Assembly (NCBI GenBank): GCA_003132905.1
Contig: PKZC01000433.1
Location: 33,609 to 41,510 of the forward strand
Direction of reading: 5' to 3'
Source of the DNA: Bryobacterales bacterium
GTDB taxonomy: Bacteria > Acidobacteriota > Terriglobia > Bryobacterales > Bryobacteraceae
DNA length: 7,902 nt
The notes beneath the pieces were generated by a model. That model ran no database searches, was not told where the DNA came from, and saw nothing but the letters and a program-made list of their open reading frames with translations. Shown here in pieces: positions 1-6,231 of the stretch (positions within the stretch are counted from its first letter, which is position 1; each line of letters opens with the position of its first letter). The translations under genes were made by a program, and so were the position numbers.

Positions 1-27
1 TTCTGAATTCTGACTTCTGAATTCTTG
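1..27. repeat. Short tandem repeat, about 7-bp unit (NTTCTGA), cut by window edge
   Basis: The first 27 bases read as nearly four copies of a 7-base word: TTCTGA (1-6), ATTCTGA (7-13), CTTCTGA (14-20) and a degenerate ATTCTTG (21-27). Equivalently, an 11-base word TTCTGAATTCT occurs at 1-11 and again at 15-25. Two EcoRI-type GAATTC words (5-10 and 19-24) fall in the repeat. It is AT-rich against the GC-rich genes beside it and lies just past the end of the YqeY gene. The array probably continues to the left, outside the window, so its full length is unknown. This is seen directly; no function is claimed. Confidence 0.6.
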
Positions 28-28
28 C

Positions 29-54
29 GGGCTCGGCTTAGGTTAGCCGGGCCC
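29..54 (-). terminator. Strong GC-rich hairpin over the yqeY stop codon; possible terminator without a U-tract
   Basis: Bases 29-38 and 45-54 can pair to a 10-position stem with one mismatch (33/50) around a 6-base loop (39-44). The stem is GGGCTCGGCT against AGCCGGGCCC. It contains the last codons and the TAA stop (40-38) of the minus-strand YqeY-family gene. Read in that gene's direction it is followed by GCAAGAATTC, so the run of U expected of a classic intrinsic terminator is missing. It may end or stabilise the 3' end of the transcript. The hairpin is visible; its role is inference. Confidence 0.4.
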
Positions 55-484
55 TAACTTTTTCACTCAGCGCTTTTCCGTCCACGCGCTTGCCGGCGAG
101 CTTGGCCTGTGCGGCCTTCATCACCAAACCCATCTGCTTGGCGGACGTGGCGCCGGTCTCTGCCAGAGCAGCCGTAATGGCGTCCTGAAGCTCTTGATCG
201 CTGGGAGCGGCGGGCATGTAGGATTCAATCAGCTTCAGCTCGGCTTCTTCCTTGTCGGCCAGCTCCGCCCGATCGCCTTTGCGAAACATATCCGCAGCCT
301 CGCGGCGCTGCTTGATCAGCGTGCCCAGTATTTGCAGCTCGGTGGCTTCGTCCAGCGGCTTCATGGAATCCACTTCGTGCTTCTTGAGCGCCGCCTTGAT
401 CATGCGGATCGCATTGAGCTTCATCTCTTCTTTGGAGCGCATCGCCGCTACCATGTCTATTTGAATACGGTCGAGTAGAGCCAT
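38..484 (-). CDS. yqeY: GatB/YqeY domain-containing protein
   Basis: This is a complete 148-residue protein, the normal length of the stand-alone YqeY family. YqeY proteins resemble the C-terminal tail domain of GatB, the amidotransferase subunit that handles misacylated Glu-tRNA(Gln)/Asp-tRNA(Asn). By homology a tRNA-linked role is assumed, but the function of the free-standing protein is not settled. Family features seen are the N-terminal LLDRIQIDMVAAMRSKE helix, the KLNAIRMIKAALKKHEVD segment (about 22-40), IKQRREAADMFRKGDR (about 57-72), ESYMP near residue 90, and the C-terminal GATSAKQMGLVMKA and KRVDGKALS blocks. It is predicted soluble, with no signal or membrane segment. The ATG at 484 is supported by AGGA (497-494), 9 nt upstream. 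The gene is divergent from serA, and its stop codon sits in a strong hairpin. Recognition is firm; biochemical role is not. Confidence 0.95.
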   Translation of the reverse strand: MALLDRIQIDMVAAMRSKEEMKLNAIRMIKAALKKHEVDSMKPLDEATELQILGTLIKQRREAADMFRKGDRAELADKEEAELKLIESYMPAAPSDQELQDAITAALAETGATSAKQMGLVMKAAQAKLAGKRVDGKALSEKVRARLT

Positions 485-536
485 CGTTTGTTATCCTGAG
501 TCTTTAACTGTTACAGCTTAATCTTACACACACAAC
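485..536. promoter_or_regulatory. 52-bp divergent intergenic region between yqeY and serA; candidate overlapping -10 elements
   Basis: The two start codons (ATG at 484 minus, ATG at 537 plus) are only 52 bp apart, so transcription of both should start in or close to this AT-richer gap. A near-symmetric word TTAATCTTA (518-526) offers TAATCT (519-524) as a -10 for serA and TAAGAT (526-521) as a -10 for yqeY. Neither has a convincing -35 at 16-18 nt: on the plus strand the matching position is CTGAGT (496-501). The only clear ribosome-binding site is AGGA (497-494) for yqeY. The serA side is ACACACACAAC, with no Shine-Dalgarno. Use of these -10 words is inference. Confidence 0.4.
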
Positions 537-2117
537 ATGCGAATCCTGATAGCCGAGTCGCTGGCTCCCGCGGCGGTGAAACTGCTGCAACAACAGCCGG
601 GATGGGAAATCGTCGTTTCCAACCCTAAGGAATATATGCAGCACCTGGCCGGCGCCGATGCGCTGATCGTGCGCAGCGCCGTTACGGTGGACAAAGCCGT
701 GCTGGCCGCCGCGCCCAATCTGCGCGTGATCGGGCGAGCGGGCGTGGGCGTCGACAATGTCGATCTGCCTTCGGCAACCGCCGCTGGCGTGCTGGTGATG
801 AATACGCCGGGCGGCAACGCGGTCTCCGTCGCCGAGCACACGGTGGCGCTGATGCTATCGCTGGCCCGTTCCATCCCTAACGCCAGCGCTTCAGTGAAAT
901 CGGGCAAGTGGGAGAAGCGCAAGTTCATGGGGACCGAACTGCGCGCGAAAACGCTGGGCGTGATTGGCCTCGGCAGCATCGGGCGCGAGGTGGTGAAACG
1001 CGCGGCCGCCTTTGAGATGCGCGTGATCGCTCACGACCCTTACGTCCATTCGCAAACCGCCAAAGACGTCGGCGTGGCGTTAGTGGATCTGCCGACGCTA
1101 TTTGCCGAGAGCGATTACATCACACTCCACACCGCGCTGACGCCTGAATCCGTCCGGCTGCTTTCGCGCGACGCTTTCTCCAAGATGAAGAAGGGCGCGC
1201 GTATCGTGAATTGCGCGCGCGGCGAGCTGATCGATCAAGAAGCGCTGCGGGAAGCGCTGGCATCGGGCCACTTGGGTGGCGCTGCGCTGGATGTTTTCGA
1301 GAACGAGCCGCCGGCGCCCGGCGATCCACTTCTCGCCATCGAGAGTTTAGTAGCCACGCCGCACATCGGCGGTTCCACCGAAGAAGCGCAAGAGACGGTG
1401 GGCGTGCGCATCGCGCAGCAGGTTGTGGAATACCTGCAAAACGGCGCCGCGTTGCACGCCGTGAATCTTCCAGCGCTCACGCCGGAGCAATATAAAACGC
1501 TGGGGCCATACGGCAAGCTGGCCGAGCGGCTGGGGCAATTCGCGTCGTACATCTCCACTGGCAATCCGAAGGCAGTGCGGCTGGTTTACTTTGGCAAAAT
1601 CGCGGAGTTTAATACGCACCTGGTGCGCAACGCGGGGCTGGCCGGAGTGCTGCAGAGATCGCTATCGCGAAAAGCAAATTCGATCAATGCCATGCAAATC
1701 GCCGGGGATCGGGGACTCACCGTGGCCGAGCGGCATGAGAAACGGGCCGCGCATATCGACTCGGTCCGCCTGGATCTGGAAACCGATACGGGCGTCACTT
1801 CGGTGGAAGGCGCGGTGGTGATGGATCAGCCCCGGCTGGTGCAGATTAACGGCACGCATTGCGAAGCCACGCTCGCAGGCCATCTCACGTTTGTCGAGAG
1901 CACCGATGTGCCGGGCGTGATCGGATATATAGGCGATGTTTTCGGCAAGAACGGCGTGAACATTGCGACCTTCTCTTTGGGCCGCAAGGAAGCCGGAACC
2001 GAGGCGATCTCAGTGATTCAGACGGATCAGCCGATTCCTGAAACAGTGCTCGCGGAGCTGTTGAAAAATCCAGCGGTGAAGGTAGCGCGGCCGGTGATAC
2101 TCAACGGCGCACCGTAG
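537..2117 (+). CDS. serA: D-3-phosphoglycerate dehydrogenase (long form with C-terminal ACT domain)
   Basis: This enzyme oxidises 3-phosphoglycerate to 3-phosphohydroxypyruvate with NAD+, the first committed step of serine synthesis in the cytoplasm. At 526 residues it matches the long bacterial form: split substrate/nucleotide-binding domains (about 1-310), an intervening domain (about 315-445) and an ACT domain (about 449-526). Visible motifs are RAGVGVDNVD (67-76), the Rossmann GLGSIG (144-149), NCARGELID with the catalytic-type Arg228, ENEPP with the acidic partner (255-259), and the catalytic-type His276 in TPHIGG. The ACT domain in this family usually binds serine for feedback control; whether it does so here is not visible. 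The ATG at 537 starts directly at the conserved N-terminal beta strand (MRILIAE). No Shine-Dalgarno precedes it, so initiation may be leaderless or SD-independent. The last 17 bp overlap the tail of the convergent ATPase gene. Confidence 0.97.
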   Translation: MRILIAESLAPAAVKLLQQQPGWEIVVSNPKEYMQHLAGADALIVRSAVTVDKAVLAAAPNLRVIGRAGVGVDNVDLPSATAAGVLVMNTPGGNAVSVAEHTVALMLSLARSIPNASASVKSGKWEKRKFMGTELRAKTLGVIGLGSIGREVVKRAAAFEMRVIAHDPYVHSQTAKDVGVALVDLPTLFAESDYITLHTALTPESVRLLSRDAFSKMKKGARIVNCARGELIDQEALREALASGHLGGAALDVFENEPPAPGDPLLAIESLVATPHIGGSTEEAQETVGVRIAQQVVEYLQNGAALHAVNLPALTPEQYKTLGPYGKLAERLGQFASYISTGNPKAVRLVYFGKIAEFNTHLVRNAGLAGVLQRSLSRKANSINAMQIAGDRGLTVAERHEKRAAHIDSVRLDLETDTGVTSVEGAVVMDQPRLVQINGTHCEATLAGHLTFVESTDVPGVIGYIGDVFGKNGVNIATFSLGRKEAGTEAISVIQTDQPIPETVLAELLKNPAVKVARPVILNGAP

Positions 2118-2940
2118 ACTCGGAATGGGCGGCGAATTCGGCATTTTTACCAAATTCGGCTGCGGCGCTTGAGTTCTTCAGCACGGCTTCCAGCAACGCG
2201 CGTGTATCGTCGGTGCGGGGTTCGGTGAACATCTGTCGCGTGGGGCCGCTTTCGACAATTTGGCCGCGCTGCAAAATCGCGATGCGCGAGCAGAGCGAGG
2301 CCACCGCCAGCAGGTCGTGCGAGACGAAAAGCATGGCCATATTGAGTTCGCGATTCAGGCTGCGGAATAGGTCAAGAATTTCGCTTTGCGTGATCGCGTC
2401 GAGCGCGCTGGTGGGTTCGTCGGTAATCAATAGCCGGGGCTTATGCAACACGGCCATGGCGATCAGAACCCGCTGTGCCTGCCCGACGCTTAACTGCCGC
2501 GGATAGCGATCGAGAAAGGATTCTTCAGCGGGCAAGCTGACCCTTTCGAAAAGCTCCAGCGCCCGGGGCTTCCACGGTATTTTCGCCGACTGATGCGCCC
2601 GCCAGGCTTCAGCCATTTGCGTCCCGATGCGCAGCGCCGGGTTGAGTGATGCCAGCGGACTTTGCAGCACCAATGCGATGTCGCGCCCGCGAATCTGGCG
2701 CATTTCCTTCGGACGCAAGCGAAGCAGATCGCGGCCGGCGAAAAGAATTTCTCCCGAGATGGATGCGCCTTTATGTTCCAGCAGCCGCAGCAGCGCGAGT
2801 GAGATGGTGCTTTTGCCGGATCCGCTTTCGCCGACTAATCCCAGGATTTCGCCTTCGCCGATCTCGAATTGCACGTCGCGCAGCACGCCCGGTTTGTTCG
2901 GATAATCCACGGACAGGCGCGCTTTGAGAAGACTGTTCAT
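2101..2940 (-). CDS. ABC transporter ATP-binding subunit, peptide/nickel (DppD/DppF-like) type
   Basis: This is the cytoplasmic ATPase of the importer encoded just upstream (279 residues). Motifs are Walker A GESGSGKST (37-45), Q-loop Gln93 in VLQSPLASLNP, signature LSVGQAQRV (150-158), Walker B LLITDEP with Glu175, D-loop SALD (178-181) and H-loop His208 in FVSHD. The SPLASLNP segment and the overall pattern are typical of the Opp/Dpp subfamily. The signature has Val where LSGGQ has its first Gly. The C-terminus is short: after the F..P turn it has TDDTRALL instead of the HPYT-type start of the oligo_HPY extension, so that domain is largely absent. I chose ATG 2940, although the frame stays open to 2988, because it gives an ATGA overlap with the binding-protein stop and starts at the conserved N-terminus. 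No second ATPase gene follows. The substrate cannot be read from the sequence. Confidence 0.93.
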   Translation of the reverse strand: MNSLLKARLSVDYPNKPGVLRDVQFEIGEGEILGLVGESGSGKSTISLALLRLLEHKGASISGEILFAGRDLLRLRPKEMRQIRGRDIALVLQSPLASLNPALRIGTQMAEAWRAHQSAKIPWKPRALELFERVSLPAEESFLDRYPRQLSVGQAQRVLIAMAVLHKPRLLITDEPTSALDAITQSEILDLFRSLNRELNMAMLFVSHDLLAVASLCSRIAILQRGQIVESGPTRQMFTEPRTDDTRALLEAVLKNSSAAAEFGKNAEFAAHSESTVRR

Positions 2941-4550
2941 CTCTGAGTCACTAAAGCGCCGCCCACTTGCAAGCGATCGGCATTCCAAAAGATCTGCGGG
3001 CTCAGGACGGCGGCACTCACGTTTCTTACGTTGGGCGATACCGCCGATAGCGCATTGGGATTCACCAGAAACAGCATCGGGACCTGGTCGGCAACGATTT
3101 GCTGCACCTTATCGAAATAGGCTTTGCGCTTAGTCGGATCCTGGGAGGCGTTCTGCGCCTGCATCCATTTGTCGATCTCGGCTTCAGAAGCGTTTTGCGG
3201 CGCTTTCTCGCTGGGATTCCATTGATGATTCGCCGCCGAACTGACCCAGATGTTCATTTGCCCGCCGGGATCGAGATCCACGTTGGTCCAGGCCATCAGC
3301 ACGGATTCGTAATTATAAGTGCGGCTGATGCGCTCGATGAGCGAAGGAAAATCGAGCACGACGACGTTGAGTTGGATGCCCAGACGGCCCAGGTCCTGCT
3401 GCATGAGAGCCATCATCCGCTCGTGCAGTTTGTTGCCTGCGTTGGTGATCATCGAGAATTCCACTTTGTTGCCGGAGCTATCGACAAGAGCGCTGCCGGA
3501 ACGCTTGAAACCCGCTCGTTCGAGCAAGGCCATGGCGGCGCTTTCCGATCCCGGGATTGCCTTGACGGCAGGGTTCAGCCAAAAATGATTCGCCACCGAA
3601 ACCGGACCGGCCGCCGCGCGGGCGTGGCCGTGATAAACGATGCGAACGATATCGTCACGGCGGATGCCCTGGGAAATGGCGCGCCGGAAATCGACGGATT
3701 GGAACCAGCGCCGTTTGTAATCGGCTAATGGCGCGTTCGGAACTTGGTTGAAGAATACCGTCTCCCAATCGAGCGACGGACCGGCGTCCACCACGGTATG
3801 CGGCATCTCCGAAGACAGCCGGTCGAAGATATCCGGATCGAGCCTGTTGAGGATGTCGAGTTCGCCTCGGCGGAAACGCAGCAACTCGAGTTCGCGATTC
3901 TGCTGTATCTCAAGCCGGATGGAATCCAGATAAGGCAGCGGACGTCCACTCGCATCGTGCTTCCAATAGTTCGGATTGCGGCGCAGCAAGACATAGGCGC
4001 CAGGTTTGTATTCGCCCAACTCGAACGGACCGAGCACGGCGGAATCCTGGTGAGGCGACGCCGCGGACAGGACCGCCACTTGATCGAATTGTCCGGCGAG
4101 AGCCGCCACCGGGCCGGGAAATCGCACGGTAGCTTCGGTTGGACTGGCGCACTTGGTCTCCACTTCCCCGGGTGCTGAACGAAACGGATCGCCGACCGGG
4201 GAATGCAGCGCCGGATCCATCAGCCGGTGCATGGTGTACGCCACGTCCTGGCAAGTGAACGGCGTGCCATCGGAGAAGCGCACTCCCGGCCGCAGTTGGA
4301 AATCGATGCGCCGCCCGTTTTCAGAGACCTTCCATTTCGTGGCGAGTTCGCCTTCCAGCTCCTGGGTGTAGCGATTCAGCCGGATCAATACACCGCCCGT
4401 CAAGTAACGAACCGTGGCGGAAGATTCATCCTCCACCAGCAGTGGATCGAAGGTTTTCGGATCGGTGCGCAGGCAGAAACGGAGCTCATTGGCTGCGCCG
4501 AACGCCAGGGTGACGCCCAACAGAAACACGACAACCGAACGCATCAACAT
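2937..4550 (-). CDS. ABC transporter extracellular solute-binding protein, family 5 (peptide/nickel type)
   Basis: This 537-residue protein is a periplasmic receptor that would deliver ligand to the adjacent permeases. The N-terminus is a Sec-type signal peptide: Met-Arg start, hydrophobic core VVVFLLGVTLAFG, then a small-residue cleavage region (AFG-AA, about 16-20). There is no lipobox cysteine, so it is probably soluble in the periplasm. Family 5 hallmarks are the mature start ELRFCLRTDPKTFDP, GVRFSDGTPFTCQDVAYTM (89-107) and RNPNYW (191-196). Length is typical of DppA/OppA-like proteins. ATG 4550 is preferred because GAGGAAAG lies about 10 nt upstream; ATG 4544, in a TGATG overlap with the permease stop, is the alternative, and a longer frame to 4589 would put polar residues before the signal. 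Members bind di/oligopeptides, nickel or sugars, and I cannot tell which applies here. It lies between the permease and ATPase genes. Confidence 0.93.
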   Translation of the reverse strand: MLMRSVVVFLLGVTLAFGAANELRFCLRTDPKTFDPLLVEDESSATVRYLTGGVLIRLNRYTQELEGELATKWKVSENGRRIDFQLRPGVRFSDGTPFTCQDVAYTMHRLMDPALHSPVGDPFRSAPGEVETKCASPTEATVRFPGPVAALAGQFDQVAVLSAASPHQDSAVLGPFELGEYKPGAYVLLRRNPNYWKHDASGRPLPYLDSIRLEIQQNRELELLRFRRGELDILNRLDPDIFDRLSSEMPHTVVDAGPSLDWETVFFNQVPNAPLADYKRRWFQSVDFRRAISQGIRRDDIVRIVYHGHARAAAGPVSVANHFWLNPAVKAIPGSESAAMALLERAGFKRSGSALVDSSGNKVEFSMITNAGNKLHERMMALMQQDLGRLGIQLNVVVLDFPSLIERISRTYNYESVLMAWTNVDLDPGGQMNIWVSSAANHQWNPSEKAPQNASEAEIDKWMQAQNASQDPTKRKAYFDKVQQIVADQVPMLFLVNPNALSAVSPNVRNVSAAVLSPQIFWNADRLQVGGALVTQR

Positions 4551-5353
4551 GGAACACTTTCCTCGGTTCGAAGCAACAGCTGCAGACAACTGACGACGAC
4601 CACCAATAGAATGGCGGGCGCGAGCATCCAGGGATTTTGCAGGATGGCAGAGTAATTTTCGAGTTCGCGCAGCATCGCCCCCCAGGAAGGCAGCGGCTCG
4701 GAAACTCCCAGGCCGAGGAGCCCGAGATTGGCTTCACTCAAGATGAACAGCGGTACCGAGATCCAGAACTGTGCGAGCAGGATGGGACGCAGATTGGGCA
4801 GCAGATGCCGCCAGAACAAACGCCAGCGCGAAATGCCGCTAGCGCTAGCTTGCACCAGATAGTCAGCGTTGACGAGCGTCCGGGTGCCGGCGCGGATAAT
4901 GCGCGCGGGCGCGGCCCAGCCCAGGCAGCCGAGCAAGAGAAAGGTGATCATGACCGACGTCACAGGCGACGTGTTCAGCGGCAGCAACGCGCGCACGGCC
5001 AGCAGCAGGAAGAGCCACGGAAGCGAGAGAAACAGATCGACACCAGTGGTAAGCAGGCGCTCCCAACGGCCGCCCAGGTATCCGGCTGCCCCGCCGATGA
5101 GCGCGGCGATTAGAGTGGACAGTAACGCGGCGGCCGGGGCGAGCAACAGGGAAACGCGTGTGCCGTAGAGCAGGCGAGCGAAACGATCGCGCCCCAGTTC
5201 GTCGGTGCCCAGCCAGAAACGGGCGGAGGGCGGCGCGCTGATGGCATCGCGAAATTGTTCCGCATAGGATGACGGCGTGATGTATGCTGCGCCCAGCGAG
5301 GCCAGCACCGCGATCCCTAAAACCACTACGGCTACCTTTTGTTTGCTCGTCAT
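4544..5353 (-). CDS. ABC transporter permease, DppC/OppC-like
   Basis: This 269-residue inner-membrane permease half pairs with the DppB-like subunit encoded upstream. It has an N-terminal membrane segment (about 7-25), followed by the DppC-type loop motif FWLGTDELGRDRFARLLYGTR (46-66). Further hydrophobic segments follow at about 67-92, 104-125, 132-150, 190-212 and 243-262. The cytoplasmic EAA-type loop that contacts the ATPase is at about 166-187 (SGISRWRLFWRHLLPN), but its EAA positions read QAS, a degenerate form. The C-terminal NLGLLGLGVSEPLPSWGAML (209-228) is highly typical of DppC. ATG 5353 overlaps the previous stop as ATGA, which supports both the start and translational coupling. 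The stop overlaps the start region of the binding-protein gene. The family call is secure; the transported compound is unknown. Confidence 0.94.
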   Translation of the reverse strand: MTSKQKVAVVVLGIAVLASLGAAYITPSSYAEQFRDAISAPPSARFWLGTDELGRDRFARLLYGTRVSLLLAPAAALLSTLIAALIGGAAGYLGGRWERLLTTGVDLFLSLPWLFLLLAVRALLPLNTSPVTSVMITFLLLGCLGWAAPARIIRAGTRTLVNADYLVQASASGISRWRLFWRHLLPNLRPILLAQFWISVPLFILSEANLGLLGLGVSEPLPSWGAMLRELENYSAILQNPWMLAPAILLVVVVSCLQLLLRTEESVPC

Positions 5354-6225
5354 GCCACGCTCTCAGAAGGCGATCTCCACGCGGCCAGCGCCAGGTCGGC
5401 AAGGCTGTTCACCACCAGGGTCATCACCGCGACCAGAACCGTGATGGTGACAAGCAACGGCAGGTCACGATCAAGTGCCGCGCGCCAGGCCAGTTGTCCG
5501 ACGCCGGGCGTATCGCAAATCACTTCAATGGGGATAGACGCGCCAAACGCCAGGCTCACTGAGATTCCGGCCAACGCCGCCAGTTGCGGGGCCGCGGGAG
5601 TGAAGACATGCGCCCACAGCACGCGCCACGCGCTCAATCCTTTGGCTTGCGCAGCCACCACGTGGGGCAATTGCGAAGTAGCCACCAGTTGATTTTTGGC
5701 GTAGCGATACACGTGGGGAAACACTACCAGCGCGATGGCCCAGCGGCTGGCCGCGCCCAGCCACAAAAACACCAGGGCGACCACAGCGGCCGGTGCAGCC
5801 AGACAAAGTCCGCTCAGGATTGCCGGGACCACATCGACACCCGGGGCGCGCCACCAAACCGTGAGTAGAGCTAAGGCCAATCCTAAGGAAGCCCCACCCA
5901 ACACGCCGTATCCGAGCGACGTTAACGTCAAGGGCAGGCGTTCTTTCAGCAGTTCCGAGACCGGGCGGTTGAGCGATCGCGAAAAGCCCAGGTCGCCATG
6001 TACCAGGCCCGCCAGATAGCGGAAGTAGAACGATGCGATGTTGTTGTCGCGAGCGCGCTCGGCGCGGATGACCTGCTGGCTTTCGGCACTCAAGCGGCTG
6101 TCGAGTTCCCGCTCATCGACGTCGAAGCCCGGGCCCAATCGCACTAGCGTTGCGCCGAGCAACCCGCCCAGCAGAACGGTGAGTAAGATTCGCCGGGCTT
6201 GACGCAACAAGAGGGACGCAAGCAT
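5350..6225 (-). CDS. ABC transporter permease, DppB/OppB-like
   Basis: This is the other inner-membrane permease half, 291 residues from ATG 6225. A first membrane helix (about 10-30) is followed by a periplasmic loop carrying the DppB pattern FRYLAGLVHGDLGFS and PVSELLKERLPLTLTSL (68-104). Further helices lie at about 100-124, 133-157, 161-175, 212-232 and 255-280. The EAA-type loop is HVVAAQAKGLSAWRVLW (188-204), and IPIEVICDTPGVGQL (231-245) is the conserved DppB C-terminal block. Start choice: GTG 6231 directly abuts the TAG stop (6234-6232) of the c-di-GMP gene, whereas ATG 6225 has AGGTGGGG immediately upstream as a ribosome site, so I prefer the ATG. The gap to the upstream gene is 0-6 nt, which implies co-transcription and probably re-initiation. 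The usual N-terminal LLRR.. pattern is only loosely kept (LLLRQARRILLT). Confidence 0.92.
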   Translation of the reverse strand: MLASLLLRQARRILLTVLLGGLLGATLVRLGPGFDVDERELDSRLSAESQQVIRAERARDNNIASFYFRYLAGLVHGDLGFSRSLNRPVSELLKERLPLTLTSLGYGVLGGASLGLALALLTVWWRAPGVDVVPAILSGLCLAAPAAVVALVFLWLGAASRWAIALVVFPHVYRYAKNQLVATSQLPHVVAAQAKGLSAWRVLWAHVFTPAAPQLAALAGISVSLAFGASIPIEVICDTPGVGQLAWRAALDRDLPLLVTITVLVAVMTLVVNSLADLALAAWRSPSESVA

Positions 6226-6231
6226 CCCCAC

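Noticed and set aside
1..27. CRISPR array or attachment site at the left edge
   Set aside because: The repeat unit is about 7 bp with no spacers and no nearby cas or integrase gene, so it is a simple tandem repeat.
2118..2160. Possible rho-independent terminator for serA at the T-run 2144-2148
   Set aside because: The only stem before the T-run is GAAT/ATTC, four base pairs with a nine-base loop, too weak to call. The repeated ATTCGGC words are direct, not inverted.
2941..2988. Upstream start (2988) for the ATPase gene
   Set aside because: It would add 16 polar residues overlapping the binding-protein C-terminus with no homology to the family. ATG 2940 gives the usual ATGA overlap and the expected N-terminus.
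3099..4178. Long plus-strand open frames (3099-3728 and 3744-4178) antisense to the binding-protein gene
   Set aside because: They lie wholly inside a gene with a clear family match on the other strand, have no ribosome site that stands out and no recognisable domains, and are rich in His/Arg/Gly as expected of GC-rich antisense frames.
4637..5113. Plus-strand frame of 158 codons opposite the DppC-like permease
   Set aside because: The protein is full of Gln, Arg and Glu, the reverse image of a hydrophobic membrane protein. It is a shadow frame with no family resemblance.
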